This document shows positions 1 through 8,982 of a stretch of 64,000 bases of DNA, piece after piece. Both the position numbers and the translations under genes were made by a program. Origin of the DNA: Bacteroidales bacterium M7 (lineage in GTDB: Bacteria; Bacteroidota; Bacteroidia; Bacteroidales; Muribaculaceae); NCBI GenBank assembly GCA_001689515.1, contig LUJR01000011.1, positions 62,001 to 126,000 on the forward strand. The letters are read 5' to 3'. Numbering within the stretch: position 1 is the first letter of the stretch; every line of letters begins with the position of its first letter. The notes under the pieces are model-generated. The model was not told the origin of the DNA. It saw nothing but the letters and a program-made list of their open reading frames with translations, and made no database searches.

Positions 1-595
1 AGCCTAAGGCTGTCCCGACGGGGCAGAATGTGTTGCACCACATGCGTCCTCGTTTCCATGACATCACTATGACCACGCCTGTCAGGCATAGTGAAAGTAT
101 AAATCCAGTCACTGTACCTGTCACCCACGGCGGTGTGCCATGGATTATCGGACGCAATATGTTGACACAAGTACGGTGAAATATGCTGCTCGGATCAATG
201 AACGATGCTACGAATGTGATTCCCACAAGCAGGCTGACAAAGGTGATGATGACCACGGCATTACGGAGCACTGACATCGGGGTCTTGTAATGATACCATC
301 CGCGGGTGACACCGCGGGCGCGGCTTCGGCATGCGAGATGTGAGCTTATATCCTGCACGGTGCCTAACGGGCATACCGAGGAGCAATAAATGCGCCCGAA
401 AATCAGTGTGACCACCAGCCACGCTATGCAGATGGTCATCGAGAACGCCATTGCTGCAGGGAGCCATTGTATGGTCTGAAGCCCTTGAAGATGGGCACAT
501 ATCCACGCAGTAGGTATAGTAAACAGCAACGTCAGCGATATCAATATCACTGACGATACTATGATGCGTATGGTCTTGAGCGTGGATTTCTTCAT
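1..595 (-). CDS. 4Fe-4S binding membrane protein (NapH/polyferredoxin-like), C-terminus cut by window edge
   Basis: This reading frame starts at the ATG at 595 and runs off the left edge without a stop, so about 198 residues of the N-terminus are visible. It opens with MKKSTLKTIRII and a first hydrophobic segment (about residues 10-30), then a second near 45-62 that ends in FGRIYCSSVCPLGTVQDI. Further membrane segments follow (about 115-135 and 165-185), then GRMWCNTFCPVGT. Two such Cys-x3-Cys-Pro-x-Gly motifs after membrane segments are characteristic of the NapH/YccM/NosR-type iron-sulfur membrane proteins, which pass electrons from quinol or flavin to partners at the membrane. The ferredoxin clusters expected further downstream lie outside the window. 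The gene follows ispF after 25 bp on the same strand, so it probably shares its transcript. The electron donor and acceptor cannot be told from this fragment. Confidence 0.8.
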   Translation of the reverse strand, partial: MKKSTLKTIRIIVSSVILISLTLLFTIPTAWICAHLQGLQTIQWLPAAMAFSMTICIAWLVVTLIFGRIYCSSVCPLGTVQDISSHLACRSRARGVTRGWYHYKTPMSVLRNAVVIITFVSLLVGITFVASFIDPSSIFHRTCVNILRPIIHGTPPWVTGTVTGFILSLCLTGVVIVMSWKRGRMWCNTFCPVGTALG

Positions 596-620
596 CAGAA
601 GGGGATAAAGCGGATACTTT

Positions 621-1112
621 TCAGTCCTGTAGATAAATAAGGGTGACCGCCATGGCTGCTATGCCTTCTTCGCGACCCGTAAATCCGAGTTTCTCGGTGG
701 TGGTTGCCTTGACTGACACGTAGTCTGCATCTATGCCTAAGTCTTGGGCGATATTTGCCGCCATCTGTGGTATGTAGGGGAGGAGCTTGGGTTTCTGTGC
801 CATTATGGTCACATCGACATTGCCGATGCCGTAACCTTTGTCGGCGAGCAGAGTGACCACTTCGCGCAGAAGTTTGCGGCTGTCAGCCCCTTTGTAACGC
901 GGATCGGTGTCGGGAAAGTGGTAGCCGATGTCACGTAGCGCGGCAGCTCCGAGCAGTGCATCGCTCAGGGCGTGGAGAGCTACGTCGGCATCGCTGTGTC
1001 CCAGCAGTCCACGGTCATGGGGTATATTTACACCGCAAAGCCACAGCTGTCGGTCTGTGGCAAATGCGTGTACGTCAAATCCTTGTCCTATGCGGATGGA
1101 TGGAGCTTTCAT
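621..1112 (-). CDS. ispF: 2-C-methyl-D-erythritol 2,4-cyclodiphosphate synthase
   Basis: IspF makes 2-C-methyl-D-erythritol 2,4-cyclodiphosphate, step five of the MEP pathway to isopentenyl diphosphate, in the cytoplasm. The 163 residues match the usual length of about 160. The metal-binding start GQGFDVHAF (residues 9-17), the conserved HSDADVALHALSDALLGA stretch (about 39-56) and the C-terminal TTTEKLGFTGREEGIAA are all present. The enzyme is a trimer with the active site between subunits. It sits 21 bp downstream of porV on the same strand and upstream of the 4Fe-4S protein, so an operon is likely. A second MEP gene, ispH, also lies beside a type IX secretion gene in this window. Confidence 0.97.
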   Translation of the reverse strand: MKAPSIRIGQGFDVHAFATDRQLWLCGVNIPHDRGLLGHSDADVALHALSDALLGAAALRDIGYHFPDTDPRYKGADSRKLLREVVTLLADKGYGIGNVDVTIMAQKPKLLPYIPQMAANIAQDLGIDADYVSVKATTTEKLGFTGREEGIAAMAVTLIYLQD

Positions 1113-1133
1113 ATGTGGAAGGGAATCGTTAGG

Positions 1134-2345
1134 TTATCGTTTTCCGAGGAGACCTTTAAGACCGTCCACGTCAAATGTGAGTGAGAATCTCAGTGTCTGG
1201 TCAAGAGGGGAGTTGGCGGCGGTGGCTACAGTGTAGCAAGCATCGAGCTTGAACGCGCTGATGGCAAAACCGGCTCCGACGTTGAAGTATTGGCGGTTTC
1301 CCTTGGTGGGATGCTCGTAGAAATAACCGGCGCGGAAGAAGAATTGGTCGTTATAGGCGTATTCGGCACCGAGCGAGAAGGTTATTTCCTTGAAAAATTC
1401 GTTTTTGCCGCTGTAACCTTTGCCGAACGATTTGAAGATGCCTTTGAATGACGACATGTCTTCCCACTCCTGTTCAGCCTCACGGTATGCCTCCTCATTG
1501 GTAGAACCGTCTTCATTGAGGAAGTCCTGGGCGCGGGGCTTGGCAGGGACGAGCAGTTTGTTGAGGTCGAGACCGAATGTCAGGTTATGATAATCGGCGA
1601 GAGGGAATGTAAAGGCTGTACCGATACGCAGATTGGCGGGAAGGAATGCGGCTTGCTGCCCTTCGTATTTGAGCTTGGAACCGATGTTGGAGATGTTCCA
1701 GCCCCATGACCACTGGCACTCGTTACGCCCTATGATAGGATAGTAGGTGAAGTAGCCGTTGATGTCGGCTGCAAATGCCGATGCGCCGATGGAGTTGGCA
1801 TCTTGACCGGTGTTGTCGTAACCCATGGCGGAGTAGATATAGCGGAACACGATACCCATGGAGTACTTGTGGGAGAGTTTACGTGCATAGCCCACGTCAA
1901 ACGACATTTCATAGGGATTGATAGTGGCTTGGTTGTTGCCCACGGTCACATCGCCCAATGAGAAGTAGCGCAGACTGGCACTGACAGCCTGCAGGTCTTG
2001 CGATCCGATTTTCCAGTAGCCTGACACAGACGCGAGATATATGTCATTGACTATCTTTCGTAGCCAGGGCACATAGTTGATGGCGATGGCTCCCTGAGAG
2101 TAGGCGAACGCGTATTTAGAGGAGTTCCAGTACTGAGCGTTGGCATCGGGGTCGGTGGCAGCACCGAGTTCACCCATGGATGCTCCTCGGGCATCTGGGG
2201 AGATGCGTAGCGACGCCACTCCGGTGGTGATAGGGTTGATATCTTGTATGTCGTCGCCTTTTTCAGCGAGATCCCTGCCGTGCAGAGCGGCGGGGCATAT
2301 GAGTGCCGCTGCTGTCAGGGCGAGAATCGTTTTGCGAAATGCCAT
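1134..2345 (-). CDS. porV: Type IX secretion outer-membrane protein PorV (LptO)
   Basis: PorV is a 14-stranded outer-membrane barrel of the FadL type. In the type IX secretion system it collects cargo from the SprA translocon and carries it to the attachment complex. The 403 residues open with a signal peptide (about residues 1-23). The family signature LRISPDARGASMGELGAA follows near 46-63, with PDANAQYWNSSKYAFA just behind it. The rest alternates as expected for beta strands and ends in a short basic tail. A charged insertion around 270-300 (EDGSTNEEAYREAEQEWEDM) is probably an extracellular loop. The T9SS cargo candidates in this window (C10 peptidase, LRR proteins) fit its presence. No clear -7 box was seen upstream. 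Confidence 0.93.
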   Translation of the reverse strand: MAFRKTILALTAAALICPAALHGRDLAEKGDDIQDINPITTGVASLRISPDARGASMGELGAATDPDANAQYWNSSKYAFAYSQGAIAINYVPWLRKIVNDIYLASVSGYWKIGSQDLQAVSASLRYFSLGDVTVGNNQATINPYEMSFDVGYARKLSHKYSMGIVFRYIYSAMGYDNTGQDANSIGASAFAADINGYFTYYPIIGRNECQWSWGWNISNIGSKLKYEGQQAAFLPANLRIGTAFTFPLADYHNLTFGLDLNKLLVPAKPRAQDFLNEDGSTNEEAYREAEQEWEDMSSFKGIFKSFGKGYSGKNEFFKEITFSLGAEYAYNDQFFFRAGYFYEHPTKGNRQYFNVGAGFAISAFKLDACYTVATAANSPLDQTLRFSLTFDVDGLKGLLGKR

Positions 2346-2444
2346 GTGGTGAAATATATGGATAATGAGTTTTCCGAGGTCTGCATACGAACCTCAATAT
2401 TATTAACTCATTATTGCGGCATTTATTATATATGACAACGTTTT

Positions 2445-3434
2445 TTAGCCATTGACAGCTGCGCCGAACACGCCAGCCACGATCTTCTCCACACTTGCGG
2501 CGGCATTATGGCTGTAATAGTGGATATGTGTGTAACCGTGGTCTATAAGGTCTCGGCTTTGGCGTATAGCCCACTCCACTCCGCCTTCTTTGGCTTGCAG
2601 ATTGTCGGTGCAACGGCTTAGCATGTCCACAAGTTCGTCAGGGATGTCTACCTTGAAGGTCTTGGGCAATACGGTTAGCTGGTTGAGATTGACTATCGGC
2701 TTTATGCCGGGGATGATGGGCACTGTAATGCCCGCAGAGCGGCAGGCATCAACGAATCGGTAAAACTTCTCGTTGTCAAAAAAAAGTTGTGTAACTATGT
2801 ACGCCGCTCCCTGGTCCACCTTGTGCTTGAGCCAGCGCAGGTCGGTGTCGGTGTTAGGAGACTCTTCATGTTTCTCAGGATATCCAGCCACGCCGTAGCT
2901 GAATCTGAACCCTTCTTCCAGCTCGAAAGCCGTGCCGTCGAGCATCACTCCATCGTTGAATGTATTGACCTGCTGTTGTAGCTCCGAGGCATGGGAGTGT
3001 CCGGCAGGGTCGGGGATGAAGCGAGGGTCATGTTTCGCTTTGTCGCCACGCAGCAGCAGCAGGTTGTTTATGCCGAGAAAGCTGAGGTCTATCAGCGCAT
3101 ACTCCGTCTCGCGTGCGCTGTATCCGCTGCATATGATGTGAGGCACGGCGGGGATATTGAATCGGTTCTGTATCGCCGCAGCCACAGCTACGGTGCCTGG
3201 ACGAGAGCGTTCTGACACCCGTTCATACAGTCCTCCTTGCACGCTGCGGTACACTAATTCGCTGCGGTGGGTGGTGATGTTGACATACCGAGGCTTGTAG
3301 GGCATCAGACGCCTCACATTGTCAAAAAGCGTGGCGATGCTCTTGCCTTTGAGAGGTGGAAGCACTTCAAATGAAAACCCTGGTTGTCCTGAGGCAATCT
3401 CCTCTAATATGTCATTCTGTGTCATAGAGTACAA
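2445..3434 (-). CDS. metF: Methylenetetrahydrofolate reductase
   Basis: MetF reduces 5,10-methylene-THF to 5-methyl-THF with FAD, supplying the methyl group for methionine synthesis. The 329-residue protein is a TIM barrel of normal or slightly extended length. Supporting motifs are FSFEVLPPLKGKS near residues 21-33 (catalytic Glu in the first strand), PHIICSGYS, the LLLRGD segment near 145-150 that lines the FAD site, and TQLFFDNEKFYRFVD with PIIPGIKPIVN in the second half. The start could be Met1 at 3434 or Met4 at 3425. A TAACTTTG -7 box on the minus strand (3460-3467) permits either. The gene is flanked by porV downstream and by a palindromic repeat upstream. Confidence 0.95.
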   Translation of the reverse strand: MYSMTQNDILEEIASGQPGFSFEVLPPLKGKSIATLFDNVRRLMPYKPRYVNITTHRSELVYRSVQGGLYERVSERSRPGTVAVAAAIQNRFNIPAVPHIICSGYSARETEYALIDLSFLGINNLLLLRGDKAKHDPRFIPDPAGHSHASELQQQVNTFNDGVMLDGTAFELEEGFRFSYGVAGYPEKHEESPNTDTDLRWLKHKVDQGAAYIVTQLFFDNEKFYRFVDACRSAGITVPIIPGIKPIVNLNQLTVLPKTFKVDIPDELVDMLSRCTDNLQAKEGGVEWAIRQSRDLIDHGYTHIHYYSHNAAASVEKIVAGVFGAAVNG

Positions 3435-3459
3435 TGGTGTAGTGTGGCTTATTCACTCA

Positions 3460-3467
3460 CAAAGTTA
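3460..3467 (-). promoter_or_regulatory. -7 box for metF
   Basis: TAACTTTG on the minus strand fits the Bacteroidetes TAnnTTTG element, 26 bp before the metF start. No convincing -33 TTTG was found at the usual spacing. Confidence 0.45.
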
Positions 3468-3551
3468 GCCATAATACCTAAAACCTCCCACTGCCTCTGC
3501 CGGTTTTCAGAATTTTATTCCATCTGATTAAACCACATAGAATAATATCCT

Positions 3552-3634
3552 GTAGGGACATGCCGTGGCATGTCCGCATATCAGACGTTTGGTATAAAAC
3601 GAAGGCGGACATCCCGCCTATGGGATGTCCGCCC
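3552..3634. repeat. Palindromic intergenic repeat, copy at 3.6 kb
   Basis: Two hairpins face each other. The left one (3552-3577) has the stem GGACATGCC/GGCATGTCC. The right one (3604-3633) has a different stem, GGCGGACATCCC/GGGATGTCCGCC. Both stems are perfectly paired although the sequence differs, so paired bases have changed together. The repeat lies between the divergent-looking metF promoter and the end of the HtrA gene. Confidence 0.85.
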
Positions 3635-3696
3635 TGGAAGAAAAATGTGTGTGTCAGTTTTTCGTCCTGAGAGTTGAGAGGAGAATGTGTGGGGAG

Positions 3697-5253
3697 TTAT
3701 TCGTCGAGGTTGACGGCGTATGCTGTGCGTTTGCCAGTCGGGTAGATGCCTGATATGAAGAGTACCTTGTTGTCGCTCTGCATGGCTGCCTTGTAGAGGC
3801 GTTCGATATCCTTGCCTGAGGTTACCGGCTGCTGGTTGACGGCTGTGATGATGTAGCCTGTCTTTATGCCGGCGTTCTTGAAGAGACCGTCAGAGAGTTT
3901 GGTTACCTCCACGCCGCTGGATATGCGGAGTTCTTTGAGGGTTTCCTCCTTGACTTCGCCGAATGTGCATCCGAGTTCGCTGCTGTCACCTGCACGTGTG
4001 ATAGAAGTTGAGCCGCTGCGGTTAAGGAGTTTGACTTTGGTTGTCTCCTTCTTGTTGTTGCGATAGAAATCCACAGTTATCTCGTCACCGGGACTGTAGC
4101 GGTTGATCTGACCACGGAGCTGAGCATCAGTGGTGGTCTGAACACCGTTGATGGCTGTGATCACGTCGCCTGGCTTGATGCCTCCGTCCTCAGCGGCAGA
4201 GTTTGGTTGCACTTCTACTACGTAGATGCCCGAGTTGACGGCTGTAATGTCCTTTTCCTTGGCGAGCTTGGCTGTCAGGGGTTGGAATGTCACACCGATA
4301 AATGCTCGTTGCACAGCTCCGTATTGCTTGATGTCACCGATTATTTTGTTGACGAGCGAAGCAGGGATGGCAAACGAGTGTCCGGCATAATTGCCGGTCT
4401 GCGAGTAGATGGCTGTGTTGATGCCGACCAATTCGCCGTTGAGATTGACGAGAGCACCGCCGGAATTGCCTGGATTGACAGCGGCATCGGTCTGGATGTA
4501 TGACTCTACGCCCATTGACGGAGCGTGTGTCGCATCGGAGATGCTACGCGCCTTTGCACTGACGATACCTGCGGTCACGGTGGATGTCAGTCCGAAGGGA
4601 TTTCCGACAGCAAGTACCCATTCGCCTACTTTGAGCGCATCGCTGTCACCCATAGGTATCACGGGGAGTTCGTTGGCGCTGATTTTGATCAGAGCAAGAT
4701 CGGTCATGTCATCTGTGCCGATGACGCGGGCATTGAATGTGCGGTTGTCATTGAGGGTGACTTCCAGACGGTCGGCACCGTCGATGACGTGATTGTTGGT
4801 CACGATGTATCCGTCAGGTGTCACTATCACGCCTGATCCGAGTCCGAGCTGCTGCTGGGCTTCCTCTCCGTCTTTGTCCTGTTCCTGCGGCTGCTGACGG
4901 GGCTGCTGGCGGCGTGGCGAACCGAAGAAGAATTCAAAGAAAGGATCGTTGAACATGTCAGGCTGCTGTCCATAATATCTGTTGCGCTGGCGTCGGGGGG
5001 TGACATAGCTCTTTATGCTGACCACACCGTTGATGGTGCTTTCGGCTGCTTGTGTGAAGTCCGTGGGCACTCCGCCGCGTGATGACACGGGGACGATGCC
5101 GCGACCTGGAGACGCTACAGAAACATCAGCCTGAAATGGTGCCGCCGCTGACTGCGAGTCATAGACGGTGGCTTTCATTGCGACCATAGTACCTGCGGAA
5201 GCGATTACTGCCACAGCGGCGGCAGTCAGAAGGTTTTTGTGGTTTTGCTTCAT
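3697..5253 (-). CDS. Do/DegQ-type periplasmic serine endopeptidase (HtrA family)
   Basis: This is an envelope protease and chaperone that degrades misfolded proteins. The 518 residues hold an N-terminal signal or anchor segment (about 8-28) and a low-complexity linker rich in Arg, Gln and Pro (85-135). A trypsin-like domain follows, with His155 in TNNHVIDGAD, Asp185 in MTDLALIK and Ser264 in NPGNSGGALVN. Two PDZ domains come next (about 315-400 and 425-510). In proteins of this class the PDZ domains sense unfolded C-termini and control assembly into oligomers. The length is typical of Bacteroidales Do proteases. A TAATTTTG -7 box lies on the minus strand at 5336-5343, giving a leader of roughly 75 nt. 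The gene appears monocistronic. Confidence 0.96.
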   Translation of the reverse strand: MKQNHKNLLTAAAVAVIASAGTMVAMKATVYDSQSAAAPFQADVSVASPGRGIVPVSSRGGVPTDFTQAAESTINGVVSIKSYVTPRRQRNRYYGQQPDMFNDPFFEFFFGSPRRQQPRQQPQEQDKDGEEAQQQLGLGSGVIVTPDGYIVTNNHVIDGADRLEVTLNDNRTFNARVIGTDDMTDLALIKISANELPVIPMGDSDALKVGEWVLAVGNPFGLTSTVTAGIVSAKARSISDATHAPSMGVESYIQTDAAVNPGNSGGALVNLNGELVGINTAIYSQTGNYAGHSFAIPASLVNKIIGDIKQYGAVQRAFIGVTFQPLTAKLAKEKDITAVNSGIYVVEVQPNSAAEDGGIKPGDVITAINGVQTTTDAQLRGQINRYSPGDEITVDFYRNNKKETTKVKLLNRSGSTSITRAGDSSELGCTFGEVKEETLKELRISSGVEVTKLSDGLFKNAGIKTGYIITAVNQQPVTSGKDIERLYKAAMQSDNKVLFISGIYPTGKRTAYAVNLDE

Positions 5254-5335
5254 AGCTCCTTTTGTGTGTGTGAATAGATGATGAACTTATGTTTAGTTAT
5301 TGTTGTGAAATATGATTGTCGTTGTGGTGATGCGC

Positions 5336-5343
5336 CAAAATTA
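5336..5343 (-). promoter_or_regulatory. -7 box for the HtrA protease
   Basis: TAATTTTG (minus strand) lies 83 bp before the start codon. No -33 element was recognised, which would allow an additional activator or an alternative sigma factor. Confidence 0.4.
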
Positions 5344-5462
5344 CTATAAAAAGCAGTAGATTATTCTGCCGTATCATTTAATAAACATTGATATTAGATT
5401 TATTTAAGAATCAGATGTTTAAAATAAAAGAAAATTAGCCTAACGTAATGAAATTTTAAGGT

Positions 5463-5470
5463 TATCTTTG
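5463..5470 (+). promoter_or_regulatory. -7 box for the NlpC/P60 lipoprotein
   Basis: TATCTTTG is a perfect TAnnTTTG element. The in-frame TTG at 5468 lies inside it and so cannot be the start codon. The ATG at 5495 is 24 bp downstream and fits a short leader. Confidence 0.65.
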
Positions 5471-5494
5471 TCATCTGCTTACAATATTCATACC

Positions 5495-6427
5495 ATGCAC
5501 TCTCACGTAATCCCCTCCATATCCATATCTCTCAGGTCATGTGTCAGGATTTTGGCATTGACTGTCGCTGTATGCACCGGTCTGTCGTTAGGTTCATGCA
5601 GTAGCTCGAAGTCGACATCAAAGACCGCTACCCACCGACCGTCTAAACCTGCCAGTGTCAAGGACATCGACATCGCTTCGATGACTAAAGCTGAGAAGTC
5701 GCTTGTCAATGAAGCTACGGCATGGCTCGGCACACCTTATAAGTATGGCGGAAACACACGTAAAGGTGTCGATTGCTCCGGCTTTGTCTATCATGTGTTT
5801 CGTAACTCGCTTGACATCAGTCTGCCGCGTAATTCAGGCAAGCAGCATGACTATTGCCGCAAGATTTCAAAAAAAGACCTGTCAACTGGCGACTTGGTGT
5901 TTTTTGCAACGACTAAGGGGAGCAAGAAGGTGTCGCATGTGGGTCTTTATGTCGGTGACGGCAAGATGATACATGCGTCTACCTCTCGCGGTGTAGTGTG
6001 TCAGAATCTCAGTGATGACTACTATACGCGCACATTCGTCGGGGCGGGGCGCATCGACAGCTTCGCATCAATCAACAAAACCAAAAAATCCAAACCATCC
6101 AAGTCTGATAAGCCAAAGGAGAAACCGCAGCAATCCAACCCCACCCAGTCTAAACCGATAGAAACCACGCCGACGCCAGTCCCTACAGTGCATATAGATG
6201 AAATCGATCGTGTACTGCAACAGGAGGAGCCTACGCCTGAAGTCACACCTATAGAACCTCAGCCAGAGGTAGTGACACCTCAACCCATATCCCAACCAGT
6301 GACAGACCCCGTCCCCGAACCATTAAATCCAGTGAAAATAGCCGACCCCGAGCCCCAGCAGCCACCAGTCACTGAAGAAGAAGATGCCCGCAGCTCTGTA
6401 CTGAACAACCTCCCCGACCTCCAGTAA
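5495..6427 (+). CDS. NlpC/P60 (C40) peptidoglycan endopeptidase lipoprotein with proline-rich tail
   Basis: This is a cell-wall hydrolase predicted to cut gamma-D-Glu-diaminopimelate bonds in stem peptides, and a lipoprotein. The lipobox LSLGSC ends a hydrophobic signal about 30 residues from the ATG. The catalytic domain runs from about residue 70 to 190. Its Cys sits in GVDCSGFVYHVF, and the His in SHVGLYVGDGKMIHAS. The remaining third (about 200-310) is rich in Pro, Glu, Lys and Gln and looks disordered. It may span the wall or reach a partner. The longer frame from 5468 is rejected because it begins inside the promoter. The gene converges on the DUF4332 gene through a strong shared terminator. 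Confidence 0.93.
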   Translation: MHSHVIPSISISLRSCVRILALTVAVCTGLSLGSCSSSKSTSKTATHRPSKPASVKDIDIASMTKAEKSLVNEATAWLGTPYKYGGNTRKGVDCSGFVYHVFRNSLDISLPRNSGKQHDYCRKISKKDLSTGDLVFFATTKGSKKVSHVGLYVGDGKMIHASTSRGVVCQNLSDDYYTRTFVGAGRIDSFASINKTKKSKPSKSDKPKEKPQQSNPTQSKPIETTPTPVPTVHIDEIDRVLQQEEPTPEVTPIEPQPEVVTPQPISQPVTDPVPEPLNPVKIADPEPQQPPVTEEEDARSSVLNNLPDLQ

Positions 6428-6445
6428 CATTGAAACTGGCTATAA

Positions 6446-6549
6446 CTTGTGTAGGGACATGCCGTGGCATGTCCGCATCTTATCGTCTTATCCTCGCTTT
6501 TTCCTACGTTTATTGGAGGCGGACATGCCACGGCATGTCCCTACACAAG
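6446..6549. repeat. Palindromic intergenic repeat, copy at 6.5 kb
   Basis: Two hairpins (6451-6476 and 6519-6544) are inverted copies of each other, so the whole 104-bp unit is also a long inverted repeat. The arms extend to CTTGTGTAG and CTACACAAG. The loops differ (GT against AC, as expected for opposite orientation). It follows the NlpC stop codon by 19 bp. Confidence 0.88.
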
Positions 6550-6587
6550 GGGATGTCCACAGCACTATACTACATGTATATTGAAAA

Positions 6588-6626
6588 ATAAATCGGGTCG
6601 CGATTTTTTGTCGCGACCCGATTTAT
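6588..6626. terminator. Bidirectional rho-independent terminator
   Basis: A 16-bp perfect stem (6588-6603 with 6611-6626) flanks a 7-base T-rich loop. A/T-rich flanks suit termination of both the NlpC gene from the left and the DUF4332 gene from the right. Confidence 0.8.
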
Positions 6627-6634
6627 CATTAGTG

Positions 6635-7045
6635 TCAGTACTTTACTTTGGGCGGTAGCTCTTTGGCTTGGTCAATCATCTTGGTGAGTTCGACCACAGA
6701 GGGGACTCTGCCGCAGAGGTGTTTCTGATCGTTGACTTCGACGAGTTTCTTTTCAAGGTTTTCAGGGACGCGGTGCGCAAACTCTTTGACGGTGTCTACG
6801 CCGGCAGCTTCAAGCAGTTCGGCAAACTGTCCAGCCACACCCTTGATGCGGAACAGGTCGGCATGGTTGACCCATGTCAATATCAGTTTTTCCGGGATGC
6901 CTGTCATCTGGGCTATCTGTTCGCGCCCTTTCTTGGTCTCTCCGGCTTTCAGGAGGTCTTCGGTAGTGCTGATGCCTGCTGCATCGGTGAGTTTGGCAGC
7001 ATAAGCTGGACCTATACCCTCGATTTCGTCAATCTTGTAAGCCAT
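6635..7045 (-). CDS. DUF4332 helix-hairpin-helix protein
   Basis: A 136-residue soluble protein made of tandem helix-hairpin-helix-like units. The first, IEGIGPAYAAKLTDAAGIST (about residues 8-27), and the second, RIKGVAGQFAELLEAAGVDT (about 67-86), share the GxGxxxAxxLxxAG pattern of the DUF4332 family. Such units often bind DNA non-specifically or serve as protein contacts. The biochemical role of the family is not settled, and no enzyme motif is visible. A -7 box (TAAGTTTG, minus strand, 7107-7114) lies at the end of the neighbouring MFS gene, so the gene probably has its own promoter. It ends at a strong bidirectional terminator. Confidence 0.85.
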   Translation of the reverse strand: MAYKIDEIEGIGPAYAAKLTDAAGISTTEDLLKAGETKKGREQIAQMTGIPEKLILTWVNHADLFRIKGVAGQFAELLEAAGVDTVKEFAHRVPENLEKKLVEVNDQKHLCGRVPSVVELTKMIDQAKELPPKVKY

Positions 7046-7111
7046 GGTAATTACATATTAAGGTTAACAATGTAATATACCAACGCTTACATCAGCACTA
7101 AAGTTGCAAAC

Positions 7112-8941
7112 TTATTCCATGCCGTCAAGCTCAACCTCCTGGTCGGTGGCAGGCTGCTTGTTTGGAAGCTCAAGTCCGTAGTGACGCTTGGCATCGAGAG
7201 CTTTGAGCCAGAGCCCGAAGAGCAGTGCGAGTACTCCGAGCGATGCAAAAATCAGCATCGGAGCGGTGTAGTTGTAGCTCAGCGGATTCATCACGCCTAC
7301 ATTGGTCGATACAAGCACTGCACCAATCAGCATCGGGAACGCATAGAGTCCGATATTCTGTATCCAGAAGATGACGGCATAGGCTGAACCAAGGAGTTTG
7401 CCGTCAACGAGCTTGGGCACTGACGGCCATAGCGAGGCAGGTACTAAGGAGAATGATATGCCGAGGAGTATGATGGCGATAAATGCTATCGTGAAGCCGA
7501 GCCAGCCGGTAGGCTCATTGATGCTGTCGATGGTCAGGCGGAAGTCCTCATCGATCTGCATAGCCTGGGCGAAGTCTATCTGTGTGTCGCGGTCGGAGAG
7601 GAACGAAATCAGCGCTTCGGCAGAAGCTTCGGGATCTTCGGCGCCGAAACGCTCAAATGCCTTGCGAGGATTGAACACGAGGCTCTCGCCGGTCTTCTTG
7701 CCGACAAACAGCTGCTTTACCTCGTCATTGGCAAAGTTGTCTATGCCGAATACCACATGTACAGGGGCTTTAAGCATCTCGTCTGACGGATTGACACGCT
7801 CCACATGGCCTGATACGATGGCTTGTGTATCCTTGATTACACCTGTTTCGGCTCCGCGCAGAGCGGGCAGTCCGAGAGCGAAGGTCAGATGGCATATAAT
7901 CATAAGCAATGCGCCGAATATAAGCATCGTAGCTCCTTTGCCTTTGGTGTCGAGATAGTTGCCGAGCAGGGGTGTTACAGCAGCCGCGCCGAGTGGGAAC
8001 ACCGAGAATATCAGTCCGGCGGTCTCTACAGATATACCAAGCTCACACTGGAGCATATTAGCGGCATATTTCTGGAATGGGAAGATGGCTGAATAATACA
8101 GCACGCATAGCAGGGCGACAATCCAGAACACTCCGCTGGAAAATATCTTGCCAAGGTCGCTGAAACGGAAAGGATCATCTTTTTCTTCGTTGTTACCTAT
8201 CTGCTTCTCAAGCGTGCGGTCCATGAATCCGTAGACTATGAAGCTGATAAGTCCGATCAGGAGCAGAAGCACTGCAAAACCGACAGGGCGGGTCACCGAG
8301 AGGTTGTCACCGAGGGTGGCGATCCATGGCGAACCGATGAACACCACAAACACGCCCACACGTGCCAATGCCATCTCCACGCCCATCGCCAATGCCATCT
8401 CCTTGCCGGCAAACCATTTGACGATGCCGCGTGACACGGTGATGCCTGCCATCTCCACGCCACAGCCGAATATCATGAAGCCTACAGCCGAAAGCTTGGC
8501 AGATGCCGGCATGCCGGCAAAAAACGGGGTGACGTTCCACCACTCCGATGGCAGATTGAGGTTCTCCTCAAACCACACAGCGAGAGAGCTTGACATGAAA
8601 GCATCAGTCAGAGCATAGTAGTTGATGGCTGCGCCTACGAGCATGACCGTGCCGGAGAGAATGGCAGTGAAGCGCACGCCCATCTTGTCGAGGATGACAC
8701 CGGCAAAAATCAGGAAGAATATAAACACGTTGAGAAACGTCTCCGATGAGGCAAAATGCCCGTAGGTCGACGGATCCCAACCTTTTAGTATCTGGAGGGA
8801 GGACTGGAGAGGAGAGAGGATGTCCATGAAAATGTAGCTGAAGAACATCGCCGAGGCAAGCAGTGCCAGAGCCGTCCATCGCGCCCATTTCTTGTCGCTC
8901 AGCACTTGTGAGCGCACTGCGGGATTGGTAGTTGTCGTCAT
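7112..8941 (-). CDS. MFS transporter with a large extracytoplasmic insertion
   Basis: This is a major facilitator superfamily permease of 609 residues, about 150-200 longer than usual. Hydrophobic segments match twelve helices. A cytoplasmic loop motif related to GxxxDKxGxR is visible as GVILDKMGVRF (about 80-90). Between late helices there is a hydrophilic stretch of about 120 residues (roughly 355-480), starting near LRGAETGVIKDT and containing FGIDNFANDEVKQLF and SFLSDRDTQIDF. It has no homology I recognise and could be a periplasmic domain. The substrate is unknown. Relatives in Bacteroidales are annotated only as MFS or OxlT/NarK-like proteins. A good promoter (TTTG-N21-TAAATTTG, minus strand) precedes it, and it faces a divergent permease gene. 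Confidence 0.85.
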   Translation of the reverse strand: MTTTTNPAVRSQVLSDKKWARWTALALLASAMFFSYIFMDILSPLQSSLQILKGWDPSTYGHFASSETFLNVFIFFLIFAGVILDKMGVRFTAILSGTVMLVGAAINYYALTDAFMSSSLAVWFEENLNLPSEWWNVTPFFAGMPASAKLSAVGFMIFGCGVEMAGITVSRGIVKWFAGKEMALAMGVEMALARVGVFVVFIGSPWIATLGDNLSVTRPVGFAVLLLLIGLISFIVYGFMDRTLEKQIGNNEEKDDPFRFSDLGKIFSSGVFWIVALLCVLYYSAIFPFQKYAANMLQCELGISVETAGLIFSVFPLGAAAVTPLLGNYLDTKGKGATMLIFGALLMIICHLTFALGLPALRGAETGVIKDTQAIVSGHVERVNPSDEMLKAPVHVVFGIDNFANDEVKQLFVGKKTGESLVFNPRKAFERFGAEDPEASAEALISFLSDRDTQIDFAQAMQIDEDFRLTIDSINEPTGWLGFTIAFIAIILLGISFSLVPASLWPSVPKLVDGKLLGSAYAVIFWIQNIGLYAFPMLIGAVLVSTNVGVMNPLSYNYTAPMLIFASLGVLALLFGLWLKALDAKRHYGLELPNKQPATDQEVELDGME

Positions 8942-8982
8942 TGCAAGTTAGAATATTTGGCTTGTTTGATATTTCAAAGAAA

